From contig NZ_FNFX01000002.1 in NCBI RefSeq assembly GCF_900100975.1, positions 372,001 through 436,000 on the forward strand: DNA of 64,000 nt, read 5' to 3'. Below are positions 1 to 9,865 of this stretch, in pieces. The stretch is from Methylophilus rhizosphaerae. Its GTDB lineage: Bacteria > Pseudomonadota > Gammaproteobacteria > Burkholderiales > Methylophilaceae. Each line of letters starts with the position of its first letter. The stretch's first letter is position 1. The translations under genes were made by a program, and so were the position numbers. The notes beneath the pieces were generated by a model. That model saw only the letters and a list, made by a program, of their open reading frames with translations, did no database searches and had not been told where the DNA came from.

Positions 1-1
1 A

Positions 2-3000
2 GTCACCCTGGGCAACGTCACGGTCTTTGATACCCAGCACCGCCCGGCACTTGAACTGTCCAAGGTGAGGACACGCCTGTCCTGGAGCAGCGTGGCTCTG
101 CTGTCCCCTACCCTGGTCAGCCTGAATATAGGTTCGCCCAACCTGGTGATCCGCCGCACACCTAGCGGTGAAATCTTTCTGGCAGGCATTTCCATGTCCG
201 GCCAGGGCAATCCGGCCTTTGCCAACTGGTTACTGGCCCAACGCCGCATCAGCGTTTCGCACGCCACTGTCACGTGGGTGGATGAGCAACGCGCAGCACC
301 GCCCCTGCTGCTGAAAGACCTTAATATCGAAATCCATACGCCCATCTGGCAACGGCTGCTTGACCGCCACAGTATCCATATCGACAGCCTGGTCTCTGCG
401 GGCACCACACAGCGCATCACACTGGAATCCGTGGTTGTCGGTGACAATGTGGCCACCCCTGAGAAATGGCATGGTGAAGTGTCCTTGCGCCTGCCCCAAA
501 CGGACTTGTCTGCCTGGAACCCCTGGGTAGACCTGCCGGCCAGGATCCATGCCGGCCAGGGCAACCTGACAGCAACCCTCAATTTTGAAGCCATGCAAAT
601 CCAGCGACTGGCTGCGCAGATTAACCTGAAATCCGTGTCCGCCAGCCCGCTGCATGCTGCGGACACTTTCCTGGCGAACGCAGTCAGCGGCGAATTGCGC
701 TGGCAGCGTGTAGAGCAACGCTACATGATGTCCCTGAAACACTTTTCTGCCGATATCCACCCTGGCCTGACCCTTGAGGAAGCAAATGGGGAATTGCAAT
801 GGGATGCCCAAGGCCACGAAGGACTGCTGACGGCGAAGAAACTCACGCTGGAGCAAGGGGAATTATTCGCCAAATGGCTGGCTGCGGACTCACAGATTGC
901 ACAGTCACTGGAGCATATCGCGCCTGCAGGCATCGCCAGCCAGATTAAAGCGCGCTGGCTCTATCACAAGGACAAATGGCAGGACTATGCGCTGGAAACC
1001 AACCTGAATGCCATTCATACCCAAGCTTATGAGCAATTACCAGGCCTGAAAAACTGGTCAGGCCACCTTTCGGTACGGCCCAATGCCGGCAGCCTGGAAC
1101 TGGATACGCAGAATGCCAGCATAGAGTTAGCTGGTATCTTGCGTTGGCCGGTGCCGATTGATCGCCTGCAGGGCAGCATTGAGTGGGATAATAATGGTCA
1201 AAAAACCTTGATCAGCACCCGTAACCTGCAACTGTCCAATCCGCACCTGGCTGCCCGTACCAGCCTGGAATACCAGCTGGGTGCAGAAGGCGGCGATACC
1301 ATACAGCTGCAAAGCCAGATTGAGCGCGGCGATGCTAAACATGCCCCTTTTTACTACCCGATCATCCTGGGTGAATCCACGCTGCACTGGCTGGACACCT
1401 CCATCCTTTCCGGCCAGGTCAAGCACGGTGAGGTGGTCATCAAAGGGCATGTGAAAGACTTTCCATTCGTGAACGCTGCCCATCAGCCTGATGCTTCCCT
1501 CGGCATCTTCAGGGTCACGGCGCAGGCAGATAACGTCAGCCTCGAATACGGCACCGACTGGCCGGTGATTGACAATATCAGCGCCCTGCTGAAGTTTGAA
1601 GGCAAGCGCATGGATATCATGGTCAAGAACGGCAGCACTGTTGGCCAGCATGTCACACAGGCACAAGTGGACATTCCGCAACTGGATGCTGACTGGCCCA
1701 TGCTGAATGTGAAAGCCACGGCAACCGGCAGTGTTGAGCAAGGCGTGAAGTTTGTGAATACCAGCCCGGTACGCCAGGTCACCATGGGTATTACGGATTA
1801 CCTGAAGGCGAGTGGCAATGCCGAGTTGAAACTGGCGCTGCAGATTCCACTGGAAAACGTCGATGCCAGCCAGTTCCAGGGCGATTATGCGATCAAGAAC
1901 GGGCACATTAATGCCAATCCGCAGATTTCATTACCGGAAATGAACAATATCAACGGGCATTTGAAATTCACGGAAAAAGGCATCCAGGCCCAGAATGTGC
2001 AGCTGGCCCTGTTTGATAACCCGGCAGCATTAAACCTGTCTTCCAGAAGCGATAAATCCGTCGTCATCCAGGGCAGTGGCCGCATTACGGATACCGCCCT
2101 CAGGAAGCTGGATAACAACCTGCTGACAAAAGCCTTGCGCGGTACCACAGACTGGAAAAGCAATCTCCTGATTCCGCCTTCAGGCAAACTGCGGCTGGAT
2201 ATCCGCTCCCAACTGATAGGGATGGCGATTGACTTGCCTGAACCCCTGAAAAAAGCCGTGGAAACACCCGCCACCCTGAACATACACCTGCGCCAGGAAG
2301 ACGGCCAGCCTGACAAAATCGCCATTCATTATAACGATTGGCTGCATGGCAACTTTCTACGGAATGCCAGCGACACCATATCGCCCGTCAGCGCCGGTGA
2401 AATTTCCATCAACACTCCCCCCCGTGCGCCTACCGGTGACGGTATCAATTTGCGGGCAGACTTCCAGACGCTGAATGTGGATGAATGGCTGGCCTACCTC
2501 AATGCTCCTGCAGATGCTGACAGTCACGGTGCTGCTACCAGCCTGGCATTGAAGAATATCGAACTCAATGCTGGCACCTTACATATTTTTGACCGCAACC
2601 TGCACCAGATCAAACTGAATGTCATGCCTAGCCAGGAACATTTGAAACTGTCCATCCAGAGTCAGGAAATGGCCGGCGACGTGGACTGGCTGTCAGGCAA
2701 GCCCAGCAAGCTGGTTGCCAGGCTCAATTATTTGCGTATCCCCCGCAATGCAGAACCAGATAATACGCCAGCGCCATCTGGTGAAATACGCCGCCTGAGC
2801 ATGTCTTATCCTGAAGTAGAAGTGACCGCACAGGATTTCCAGTTTGGCGACAAGCAATTGGGCAGCCTGGATCTCAAGGCCTATAACAGTGGCGAGAACT
2901 GGATCATTCAGAAAATGAATATCAGCAATCCTGATAGCCAGCTATCTGCTGACGGAACCTGGCGCAACTCTGTCCGTAGCCCGCAGACCACACTCAACTT

Positions 3001-3640
3001 CAAGCTGGCTTCCAGCAACCTGGGCAAAACCCTGCAGCGCTTCCAGCCTAGTGGCGAAATGCTCAGGGGCGGTACGGGCAACCTGACAGGCCAGATTGAC
3101 TGGCCGGGCAGCCCGCACGAATTTGCAGTCGAACGGCTGGATGGCAGTTTCACTATGCAGCTGGAAAAAGGGCAGATTCTCAAAGTACAGCCAGGCGTAG
3201 GCCGCCTGTTGGGGCTGCTGAGCCTGCAAAGCCTGCCTCGCCGGCTCACCCTGGACTTCCGCGATTTGTTCAGCCAGGGATTCGCTTTCGATAAAATCAT
3301 CTCCAGCGCCAATATCCGTGATGGCATCCTGCACAGTGATGATTTCTTTATGACAGGCCCCGCTGCGGAAGCCAGCATCAAAGGAGAAACCAATTTGAAA
3401 ACCGAAACCCAGCGCCTGAAAGTCAGGGTGGTGCCCCATGTCAGTGATTCTGTTTCGCTGGCAGCCCTGGCGGCCGGACCGATTGCCGGTGTGGCGGCTT
3501 TTGTCGCCCAGAAGCTGTTGAAAGACCCCTTGAACAAGATCAGCGCCAGTGACTACCTGATTACCGGCACCTGGGACAATCCACAAGAAGCAGCACTGGA
3601 TAAAGCAGCACCGGCTGAGCCACAAAAAACCATTCATTAA
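2..3640 (+). CDS. YhdP/AsmA-like envelope protein, 5' end missing
   Basis: About 1212 residues are present. The frame is open from base 2, so the true start lies before the window and probably some 60-100 residues are missing; E. coli YhdP is about 1266 aa (known). The protein is a long beta-rich repeat protein of the DUF3971/AsmA-like C-terminal type. The last ~200 residues contain a region around LEKGQILKVQPGVGRLLGLL that is typical of the AsmA-like C-terminal domain, followed by a hydrophobic Ala/Gly-rich stretch. Family members are inner-membrane-anchored bridges thought to carry phospholipid to the outer membrane; applying this here is inference. It is followed after 35 bases by the nitrilase-family gene and then tldD, an order common in Betaproteobacteria. 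A GTG at 65 is only an internal codon, not a start. Confidence 0.85.
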   Translation, partial: VTLGNVTVFDTQHRPALELSKVRTRLSWSSVALLSPTLVSLNIGSPNLVIRRTPSGEIFLAGISMSGQGNPAFANWLLAQRRISVSHATVTWVDEQRAAPPLLLKDLNIEIHTPIWQRLLDRHSIHIDSLVSAGTTQRITLESVVVGDNVATPEKWHGEVSLRLPQTDLSAWNPWVDLPARIHAGQGNLTATLNFEAMQIQRLAAQINLKSVSASPLHAADTFLANAVSGELRWQRVEQRYMMSLKHFSADIHPGLTLEEANGELQWDAQGHEGLLTAKKLTLEQGELFAKWLAADSQIAQSLEHIAPAGIASQIKARWLYHKDKWQDYALETNLNAIHTQAYEQLPGLKNWSGHLSVRPNAGSLELDTQNASIELAGILRWPVPIDRLQGSIEWDNNGQKTLISTRNLQLSNPHLAARTSLEYQLGAEGGDTIQLQSQIERGDAKHAPFYYPIILGESTLHWLDTSILSGQVKHGEVVIKGHVKDFPFVNAAHQPDASLGIFRVTAQADNVSLEYGTDWPVIDNISALLKFEGKRMDIMVKNGSTVGQHVTQAQVDIPQLDADWPMLNVKATATGSVEQGVKFVNTSPVRQVTMGITDYLKASGNAELKLALQIPLENVDASQFQGDYAIKNGHINANPQISLPEMNNINGHLKFTEKGIQAQNVQLALFDNPAALNLSSRSDKSVVIQGSGRITDTALRKLDNNLLTKALRGTTDWKSNLLIPPSGKLRLDIRSQLIGMAIDLPEPLKKAVETPATLNIHLRQEDGQPDKIAIHYNDWLHGNFLRNASDTISPVSAGEISINTPPRAPTGDGINLRADFQTLNVDEWLAYLNAPADADSHGAATSLALKNIELNAGTLHIFDRNLHQIKLNVMPSQEHLKLSIQSQEMAGDVDWLSGKPSKLVARLNYLRIPRNAEPDNTPAPSGEIRRLSMSYPEVEVTAQDFQFGDKQLGSLDLKAYNSGENWIIQKMNISNPDSQLSADGTWRNSVRSPQTTLNFKLASSNLGKTLQRFQPSGEMLRGGTGNLTGQIDWPGSPHEFAVERLDGSFTMQLEKGQILKVQPGVGRLLGLLSLQSLPRRLTLDFRDLFSQGFAFDKIISSANIRDGILHSDDFFMTGPAAEASIKGETNLKTETQRLKVRVVPHVSDSVSLAALAAGPIAGVAAFVAQKLLKDPLNKISASDYLITGTWDNPQEAALDKAAPAEPQKTIH

Positions 3641-3675
3641 CATCAACATAACTTTTTACCAGCGGGAAACATGCC

Positions 3676-4533
3676 ATGGCAGACAGTAAAACAAAAAAAC
3701 TGAAATCAACAAGCAAAGAGGATATCGTCAAGGTAGCCGCCATCCAGATGGCGTCCAGCCCCAATGTGTCAGCCAACCTGGTGGAAGCCAATCGCCTGAT
3801 TGAAATGGCGGTACAGGCCGGGGCCAAACTGGTGGTACTCCCTGAATATTTTTGCATCATGGGACTCAAGGACAAGGATAAAGTCGCCATTCGCGAGAAA
3901 CCGAATGCCGGCCCGATTCAGCAGTTCCTGAGTAAAACAGCCAAGGCGTTCAAACTATGGATCATTGCCGGCTCTGTGCCCATGGAAAGCCCGCAGGCCG
4001 GCAAAATACATAACAGCTGCCTGGTGTACAACGATAAAGGCGAGCAAGTCGCCCGTTATGACAAAATCCACCTGTTCGGCCTGGATATGGGCACTGAACA
4101 CTACCATGAAGAAAATACCATCGCAGCGGGAGACCAGATAGTCGCGATTGATACGCCGTTTGGCCGTATCGGTTTGTCCATTTGTTACGACTTGCGCTTT
4201 CCCGAACTGTACCGCGCCCTGGGTGAGGTGGATATGATCGTTGTCCCGGCAGCCTTTACCGAAACCACCGGTAAAGCACACTGGGAAACCCTGGTGCGTG
4301 CCCGCGCGATTGAAAACCTCTGCTACGTGGTCGCCTCGGCCCAGGGCGGCTACCACCTGTCTGGCCGCGAAACCCATGGCAACAGCATGATTGTAGACCC
4401 CTGGGGCGTGGTGCTGGACCGGTTGCCACGTGGCTCGGGGATTGTAATTGCCAACATCAACCGCAACTATATCAAGAACCTGCGCCAGAGCCTGCCGGCC
4501 CTGAAGCACAAAACCATTAAGGTGATTTCATGA
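3676..4533 (+). CDS. Carbon-nitrogen hydrolase (nitrilase superfamily, Nit1/omega-amidase-like)
   Basis: 285 aa, the usual size of the family. The Glu-Lys-Cys catalytic triad is visible: E57 in VVLPEYF, K130 in RYDKIHLF and C170 in GLSICYDLRFPELYR. The nearest characterised relatives are deaminated-glutathione amidase and omega-amidase, which hydrolyse side-chain amides of oxidised or transaminated metabolites; the exact substrate cannot be read from sequence. The first ~18 residues are Lys/Ser-rich and precede the conserved start of the fold (VKVAAIQM), so translation could also begin a little later, but ATG 3676 is the only ATG close to the fold. It lies 35 bases after the YhdP-like gene and 75 bases before tldD, probably in one operon. 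Confidence 0.9.
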   Translation: MADSKTKKLKSTSKEDIVKVAAIQMASSPNVSANLVEANRLIEMAVQAGAKLVVLPEYFCIMGLKDKDKVAIREKPNAGPIQQFLSKTAKAFKLWIIAGSVPMESPQAGKIHNSCLVYNDKGEQVARYDKIHLFGLDMGTEHYHEENTIAAGDQIVAIDTPFGRIGLSICYDLRFPELYRALGEVDMIVVPAAFTETTGKAHWETLVRARAIENLCYVVASAQGGYHLSGRETHGNSMIVDPWGVVLDRLPRGSGIVIANINRNYIKNLRQSLPALKHKTIKVIS

Positions 4534-4608
4534 AAATGCGGAGGGCTGACACGGCACTCTTTGCATGAAATTGATTCCAACCATTACGTTTTAACAAATT
4601 GAGCTGCT

Positions 4609-6051
4609 ATGCAACCACTATTGACCACTGCCAATGATTTGCTCCTCCGCCCTGCCGGCCTGGACCAGGAGGCATTAAGCAAAGTCCTGTCGGGCATGAT
4701 GACCCACCACATTGACTACGCCGACTTGTATTTCCAGTACAGCCGTAGCGAATCGTGGGGGCTGGAAGAAGGCCAGGTGAAATCCGGCAGTTTTAACATC
4801 GACCAGGGCGTGGGTGTACGTGCCGTCAGTGGCGAAAAAACTGCATTTGCCTATTCGGACGATATCCACCTGGACGCATTGCAGCAAGCCTCTCTCGCTA
4901 CGCGTGCGATTGCCAGCCTGGGCCAGGAAAAAACCGGCCACAGCATACTGACACGCAGCCATACGCCGCTGTATATGCCGCATGACCCGATTGCCAGCCT
5001 GAGTGCCGATGCCAAGGTCAGGCTGCTGGAAAAACTGGAACGTTATGCCAAAGCGCAAGACCCGCGCGTCACCCAGGTGATGGCATCCATCGCGGCCGAG
5101 TATGAAGTCGTGCTGGTCGCGCGTAGTGATGGCGTGATGGCAGGTGATATCCGCCCGCTGGTACGGCTGTCGCTGCAAGTGATTGCCGAACATAATGGCC
5201 GCCGTGAACAAGGCAGCAGTGGCGGTGGTGGTCGTTTTGATTACAGCTATTTTACCGATGACATCCTGCAGGATTACGCCCAAAAAGCCGTACACCAGGC
5301 ACTGGTCAATCTTGACGCGCGCCCTGCCCCGGCTGGCAGCATGACCGTGGTCCTCGGGAATGGCTGGCCCGGCATCCTGCTGCACGAAGCCATCGGCCAC
5401 GGCCTGGAAGGTGATTTCAACCGTAAAGGCAGTTCAGCCTTCTCCAGCATGATAGGGCAGCAAGTGGCGGCCAAAGGCATCACCATTGTCGATGACGGCA
5501 CCATTGCCGACCGGCGCGGCTCCCTGACCATGGATGACGAAGGCAACGCACCCCAGAATACCGTTCTGATTGAAGACGGTATTCTGCGCGGTTATATCCA
5601 GGATACGCTGAATGCCCGTTTAATGGGCATGGGCCTGACCGGCAATGCCCGCCGCGAAAGCTACGCCCATATCCCCATGCCACGCATGACCAATACCTAT
5701 ATGCTTAACGGCGACAAAGATCCACAGGAGATTATCAAGTCGGTTAAAAAAGGCCTATATGCAGCCAATTTCGGTGGTGGCCAGGTCGATATCACCAGCG
5801 GCAAATTCGTGTTCAGTGCGGCTGAAGCCTATATGATAGAAGATGGCAAAATCACCTACCCGGTCAAAGGGGCGACATTGATTGGGAACGGTCCGGACGT
5901 GCTGACCAAAGTGAGCATGGTAGGCAATGATATGGCGCTGGACAGCGGCGTGGGGACCTGCGGTAAGGAAGGCCAGAGTGTGCCGGTCGGCGTGGGTCAA
6001 CCAACCTTGAAGATTGATGGTTTAACCGTAGGTGGGACGTCTGCCGGCTAA
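4609..6051 (+). CDS. tldD: Metalloprotease TldD
   Basis: 480 aa, matching TldD (E. coli 481 aa). The zinc motif HEAIGH is at residues 259-264 within LLHEAIGHGLEGD, and the C-terminal region (SGVGTCGKEGQSVPVGVGQP) is the conserved end of the family. TldD works with PmbA/TldE as a heterodimeric protease that trims unfolded peptides, for example during microcin B17 maturation and CcdA turnover (known). No pmbA lies in this window, so the partner must be elsewhere. The start ATG 4609 has only a weak GAG upstream. The gene converges on the MFS gene with 37 bases between their stops. Confidence 0.95.
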   Translation: MQPLLTTANDLLLRPAGLDQEALSKVLSGMMTHHIDYADLYFQYSRSESWGLEEGQVKSGSFNIDQGVGVRAVSGEKTAFAYSDDIHLDALQQASLATRAIASLGQEKTGHSILTRSHTPLYMPHDPIASLSADAKVRLLEKLERYAKAQDPRVTQVMASIAAEYEVVLVARSDGVMAGDIRPLVRLSLQVIAEHNGRREQGSSGGGGRFDYSYFTDDILQDYAQKAVHQALVNLDARPAPAGSMTVVLGNGWPGILLHEAIGHGLEGDFNRKGSSAFSSMIGQQVAAKGITIVDDGTIADRRGSLTMDDEGNAPQNTVLIEDGILRGYIQDTLNARLMGMGLTGNARRESYAHIPMPRMTNTYMLNGDKDPQEIIKSVKKGLYAANFGGGQVDITSGKFVFSAAEAYMIEDGKITYPVKGATLIGNGPDVLTKVSMVGNDMALDSGVGTCGKEGQSVPVGVGQPTLKIDGLTVGGTSAG

Positions 6052-6088
6052 GCGGTTCTACCCTGTAAGCTGAAGTGGAATCTATCGA

Positions 6089-7249
6089 CTAACGCTTGCT
6101 TCTGAATCCAAACCAAGCAATATAGCCATAGCACAGCACGGGCAGGATAAACGCGTGATGCAGGCCAACCCGGTCTGCCAGCAAGCCCGTTAACAATGGC
6201 ACGATGGCGCCGCCCAGGATAGCGGTTGCCAGCAGGCCCGAGCCTTTCTTTTCCTGCCCGGCTTTCAACCCCCTGATGCCCAGCGTGAAAATGGTCGGGA
6301 ACATAATCGAATTACAGAAACCGACCAGTACCATGCTGGCTATCGCGAGCGTACCGGTACTGCTCATGGAGACGACAATCAGCACCACCGAAAGCAATGC
6401 GTGGGTCATCAGCACCTTGGCTGGCGCAAATGCTTTCAGCGTAAAAATACCGATAAAGCGGCCCACCATGGCACCGCCCCAGTAGAAAGCCACCAGCAGC
6501 GCTGCAGCAGCTTCCGTGGCATGGCTGATGTCCATCACATAATTCACCAGGAAACTGCCTATCGCCACTTCAGCACCCACATAGGCAAAAATCCCGATCA
6601 CACCCAGCAACAGGCCTTTTTCCCTGAGCACTTCCAGCCAGCCGGTGTTATCGACCGGGCCACTCTCCATGCCATCCAGCTGAATGCGGGACAGCACCAG
6701 CGCGATCACCACCAGCACCAGCGCAATGAAAAAATAGGGATAGACCACACCTTCTGCATGCGTGGTTCTTGCCAGTGTGGAAAGGATGAAATAGGCGCCG
6801 AAAAAGGGGGCAATAAAGGTGCCCAGCGAGTTAAATGCCTGCGCCATGGTCAGGCGTGAAGAAGCGGTTTCCTTAGGGCCTATGATGGACACGCAGGGAT
6901 TGGCGGTAACTTGCAGTAACACGATACCGGAAGCCAGCACAAATAATGCACCCAGGAACAGGCCATAGGTATGCAAGGTCACAGCCGGGTAAAACAGCAG
7001 GCAACCCAGCGCCGCCAGCGCAAACCCGGTCACCATGCCTTTCTGGTAGCCGATCCGCTCGATCAGTTTGCTGAACGGAATGGATGTCAGGCCATAAGCA
7101 GCAAAAAAACAGAACTGGATCAACGCTGCCTGGCCATAACTGAGCGCAAAAATGGCTTTGAGATAAGGCACCAGGATGTCATTCAGGCAGGTGATGAACC
7201 CCATCATGAAGAACAGGACGGTCAGGGAAGTCAGTGCTTTTTTGTACAT
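6089..7249 (-). CDS. MFS sugar permease of the FucP/GluP (FHS) type
   Basis: 386 aa with about 12 hydrophobic segments. The N-terminal FFMMGFITCLNDILVPYLK and the later PTIFTLGIRGL and GSGLLATAILGGAIVPLL segments are characteristic of fucose/glucose-galactose:proton symporters. The protein should sit in the inner membrane and import a hexose or 6-deoxyhexose; the substrate cannot be fixed. No sugar catabolic gene is adjacent, so it appears to be a single-gene unit, divergent from the DUF2934 gene. If the host is a methylotroph, a sugar importer would be a notable accessory trait. Confidence 0.88.
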   Translation of the reverse strand: MYKKALTSLTVLFFMMGFITCLNDILVPYLKAIFALSYGQAALIQFCFFAAYGLTSIPFSKLIERIGYQKGMVTGFALAALGCLLFYPAVTLHTYGLFLGALFVLASGIVLLQVTANPCVSIIGPKETASSRLTMAQAFNSLGTFIAPFFGAYFILSTLARTTHAEGVVYPYFFIALVLVVIALVLSRIQLDGMESGPVDNTGWLEVLREKGLLLGVIGIFAYVGAEVAIGSFLVNYVMDISHATEAAAALLVAFYWGGAMVGRFIGIFTLKAFAPAKVLMTHALLSVVLIVVSMSSTGTLAIASMVLVGFCNSIMFPTIFTLGIRGLKAGQEKKGSGLLATAILGGAIVPLLTGLLADRVGLHHAFILPVLCYGYIAWFGFRSKR

Positions 7250-7476
7250 GGCTATTCAGGGATGGATAAGTAGCAACATCATATATGCAAACACTTGGGA
7301 AACGCCACCTGCAATTATCCTGGCAAATCTGCGAACTTGCCCGGTAAAGCATCCTCCAACACATGAAAATTCACATACATTTTAACGGCTTGACCTTGGG
7401 CACAAGACGCTCTTAATATATTGATCACGGGCCACAAGCCTGACCGCTTTATTCAACTCTAGACCAAGGAGATTGT

Positions 7477-7746
7477 ATGGCAACCACCCAAAAAACGACT
7501 GAAAACGGTCGCAAGAAACCCACTGCAAAACAGGCCGCTGCCGCGAAGGCTGCCACCGCTAAAACAGAAGGCGGCAAAACCACCTCCCGTAAAAAAACCA
7601 GCCCTGCCAGTGTACCGCCCACCTCACGCGTGCAAATGATAGAAGTGGCGGCGTACTATATTGCCGAAAAACATGGCTTTGATCACCAGCACATGGATCA
7701 CTGGCTGGCGGCCGAAAAAGAAATTGACCGCCAGTTGGATGCTTAG
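7477..7746 (+). CDS. Small DUF2934-family protein
   Basis: 89 aa. The first half is Lys/Ala/Thr-rich and probably disordered (PTAKQAAAAKAATAKTEGGK). The second half, IEVAAYYIAEKHGFDHQHMDHWLAAEKEID, matches the pattern of DUF2934 proteins, short soluble proteins of unknown function common in Proteobacteria. The start ATG 7477 has a good Shine-Dalgarno AAGGAG about 8 bases upstream (ACCAAGGAGATTGT). The basic tail followed by a short helical domain suggests nucleic-acid contact, but this is only a guess. It stands alone between divergent and convergent neighbours. Confidence 0.8.
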   Translation: MATTQKTTENGRKKPTAKQAAAAKAATAKTEGGKTTSRKKTSPASVPPTSRVQMIEVAAYYIAEKHGFDHQHMDHWLAAEKEIDRQLDA

Positions 7747-7834
7747 CGCATTTCACCAGGCGCAACGCTCAACCGGTTGCGTTTGCCAACCAGTGGCGTT
7801 TGATAGTGCAAAATTGCCGATGCACGGGTAATAA

Positions 7835-7860
7835 AAAACCCCGAACCAGTTCGGGGTTTT
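7835..7860 (-). terminator. Intrinsic terminator of efp (bidirectional)
   Basis: A perfect 11-bp stem (AAAACCCCGAA / TTCGGGGTTTT) closes a 4-base loop. On the minus strand it ends in a T-run and lies about 35 bases after the efp stop. The plus strand also ends in Ts, so it may serve the DUF2934 gene as well. Confidence 0.9.
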
Positions 7861-7895
7861 CTGCATATCCCTGGGAATAAATTTCCCTGGGCCTA

Positions 7896-8456
7896 TTACT
7901 TCATCACACGGTTACGGTATTCGCCGGTACGTGTGTCGATCTCGATTTTGTCGCCCTGGTTCACAAACAGTGGCACTGGCACTTCAAAACCGGAAGCAAT
8001 TTTCGCAGGCTTCATCACTTTACCGGAAGTGTCGCCTTTCACTGCTGGCTCGGTGTAAGTGATTTCACGCACCACAGTGGTTGGTAGCTCGATGGAAATT
8101 GCTTTGCCTTCGTAGAAGCGCACTTCACATGGCATACCGTCTTCCAGGTATGGCAGCGCATCTTCCATAAATTCGGCATCCACATCATACTGGTTATATT
8201 CTGCATCCATGAATACATAGGTAGGATCAGCAAAGTAGGAGTAAGTCACTTCTTTCTTTTCCAGCACAATCACGTCAAACTTGTCTTGTGCGTTGTAAAC
8301 GTTTTCACTTGGCGCTTCGGTCAACAAGTTTTTCATTTTCATTTTCACCACAGCCGCGTTACGGCCGGACTTGTTGTACTCGGTCTTTACGACGACCATA
8401 GGGTCGTTGCCAATCATCACTACGTTGCCAACGCGCAGTTCTTGAGCGATTTTCAT
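7896..8456 (-). CDS. efp: Translation elongation factor P, arginine-type
   Basis: 186 aa from ATG 8456. The frame extends 23 codons further upstream, but the protein family starts at [14 protein letters not shown] rescues ribosomes stalled at polyproline. The modified loop at residues 28-34 reads NKSGRNA, with Arg32 instead of the lysine used by the EpmA/EarP-independent systems. Arg32 is the residue rhamnosylated by EarP in Pseudomonas and Neisseria (known). The earP gene lies directly upstream on the same strand, 40 bases away, which supports the assignment. A strong terminator follows. Confidence 0.97.
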   Translation of the reverse strand: MKIAQELRVGNVVMIGNDPMVVVKTEYNKSGRNAAVVKMKMKNLLTEAPSENVYNAQDKFDVIVLEKKEVTYSYFADPTYVFMDAEYNQYDVDAEFMEDALPYLEDGMPCEVRFYEGKAISIELPTTVVREITYTEPAVKGDTSGKVMKPAKIASGFEVPVPLFVNQGDKIEIDTRTGEYRNRVMK

Positions 8457-8496
8457 AATAAGCCTTAATTTGTATGCGGGATTTGAAAGCGCGTGA

Positions 8497-9600
8497 TTAT
8501 ACCCGATGTGGGCTACATTTCTCAATAAAAATCACCAGCTTAGTCGCCAGGTCGGCTTGCTGCGACTGGCGTAACCTGAACGCCTGCGCATATTGCACAA
8601 ACTGCGGCAACACGGCCAGCAAGGATTCCCAGTGGCTGGCCTGCCAGTCACCCTGTGCCCAGGCCAGCATGGCATGGCGTATGGAATGGCTGAACGATGT
8701 TTCCGCCTGTGCCAGGTAATGATCCATAAATGCATTAAGCTTCACCAGATGCGTATCTTCTGTTTGCTGGTAAGGCAGCCAGATCATGGGCTTGCCTGCC
8801 CACAAGGCACGGATCCAGCTATCTTCACCGCGTACAAAATTAAAGTCGCACAAGTAAAGCAGGCGGTCGTAATCAGTTTGCGATAAAAACGGTATCACCA
8901 GAAACTCGCATTGCTGGCGCTGGAAATGGTCACCAATCTGCAAGTCAGGCCTATCAAGCACCTGGGCCAGCATGGGGATGATGGTTTGCGGCACCAGCAA
9001 GCGCACAGGCTGGCTGGAAACTTGCAGGCTACCAATAAGCGCCGCCAGCGGCGCATGCGCGTAACAGAACAGGGACAGTGTGAGCTTGCCTGGTGCAGGC
9101 GCCAGCCCTAACTCCTGCCAGCGGGCTTGTGCCTGCAAGCCGGGTAAACTAGCCTCCCGTAACAAACCGCCGGTCGCTGCCGTAAAGCCGGGGTAAAAGA
9201 AATACCGTACCAGGCCATTGGCTTGCGGAGAAGCTTGTGCATGAAAACCTTCTACCCAATTTTCTGCCGACAGGTAATCCACATTGACCCAGGTTGATTG
9301 TTGCTGAATCATCTGTTGCTGGTACGCCTCGGGCAAGCCACAGCCAAAGGTTTCTATCACAACTGCGGCCGCCTGGGTAAAATCCGCGTGATCCGTCCAA
9401 TGTTGCAAGGCGACATGCGCATGCCCTGCTCCGGCAAAACGCTCAGCCAGCGCCAGGTCATCTACCCACAAACGAATATGGAGGCCATGCTCTTCTGCCA
9501 GTTGGCGAGCCAGGCGCCAGCAGACACCGATATCACCAAAGTTATCAACGACTTTGCAGAAAATATCCCAACGGGGAACGGATGAGACGATGGCCGACAT
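8497..9600 (-). CDS. earP: EF-P arginine rhamnosyltransferase EarP
   Basis: 367 aa, the normal size of EarP (formerly DUF2331). It transfers rhamnose from dTDP-beta-L-rhamnose to Arg32 of EF-P. The N-terminal D-N-F-G-D motif (D19 and D23 in [10 protein letters not shown]) corresponds to the catalytic Asp pair described in Pseudomonas putida (D13/D17). The conserved nucleotide-sugar segment [19 protein letters not shown] lies near residue 265-285 and contains the conserved Glu. The gene is immediately upstream of efp, so enzyme and substrate are co-transcribed. dTDP-rhamnose synthesis genes are not in the window. Confidence 0.95.
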   Translation of the reverse strand: MSAIVSSVPRWDIFCKVVDNFGDIGVCWRLARQLAEEHGLHIRLWVDDLALAERFAGAGHAHVALQHWTDHADFTQAAAVVIETFGCGLPEAYQQQMIQQQSTWVNVDYLSAENWVEGFHAQASPQANGLVRYFFYPGFTAATGGLLREASLPGLQAQARWQELGLAPAPGKLTLSLFCYAHAPLAALIGSLQVSSQPVRLLVPQTIIPMLAQVLDRPDLQIGDHFQRQQCEFLVIPFLSQTDYDRLLYLCDFNFVRGEDSWIRALWAGKPMIWLPYQQTEDTHLVKLNAFMDHYLAQAETSFSHSIRHAMLAWAQGDWQASHWESLLAVLPQFVQYAQAFRLRQSQQADLATKLVIFIEKCSPHRV

Positions 9601-9865
9601 AGTGCTGGTAAGAACAGGATCAGAAGAGATGTTGTGGCTAGTGTACCTGAACTGCGAATCCGGGCTGACAGCTAATCGCTTTAATCAGCGAATTCAGAGG
9701 TGATTTCAGCCGTTTTTACCAGGTGAGTGTATATACCTTGGCAGCTGTAGAAGCACGATGCTGCATCAGGGCGAACGCCTCACGCATAAAAATATTTGGT
9801 TTCAATGCAGCTGGCATGGCACTTTTGTACCAGCCGCTATAGAGATAGGTATTTAAGTGGCTCCC

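Noticed and set aside
1127-1906. 259-codon open frame on the minus strand
   Set aside because: It lies wholly inside the YhdP-like gene in a shadow frame produced by codon bias.
9601-9865. Search for a terminator or RNA gene in the sodA-earP gap
   Set aside because: Only a 5-bp TCGCT/AGCGA hairpin near 9680 was found, without T-run; I see nothing convincing in this gap.
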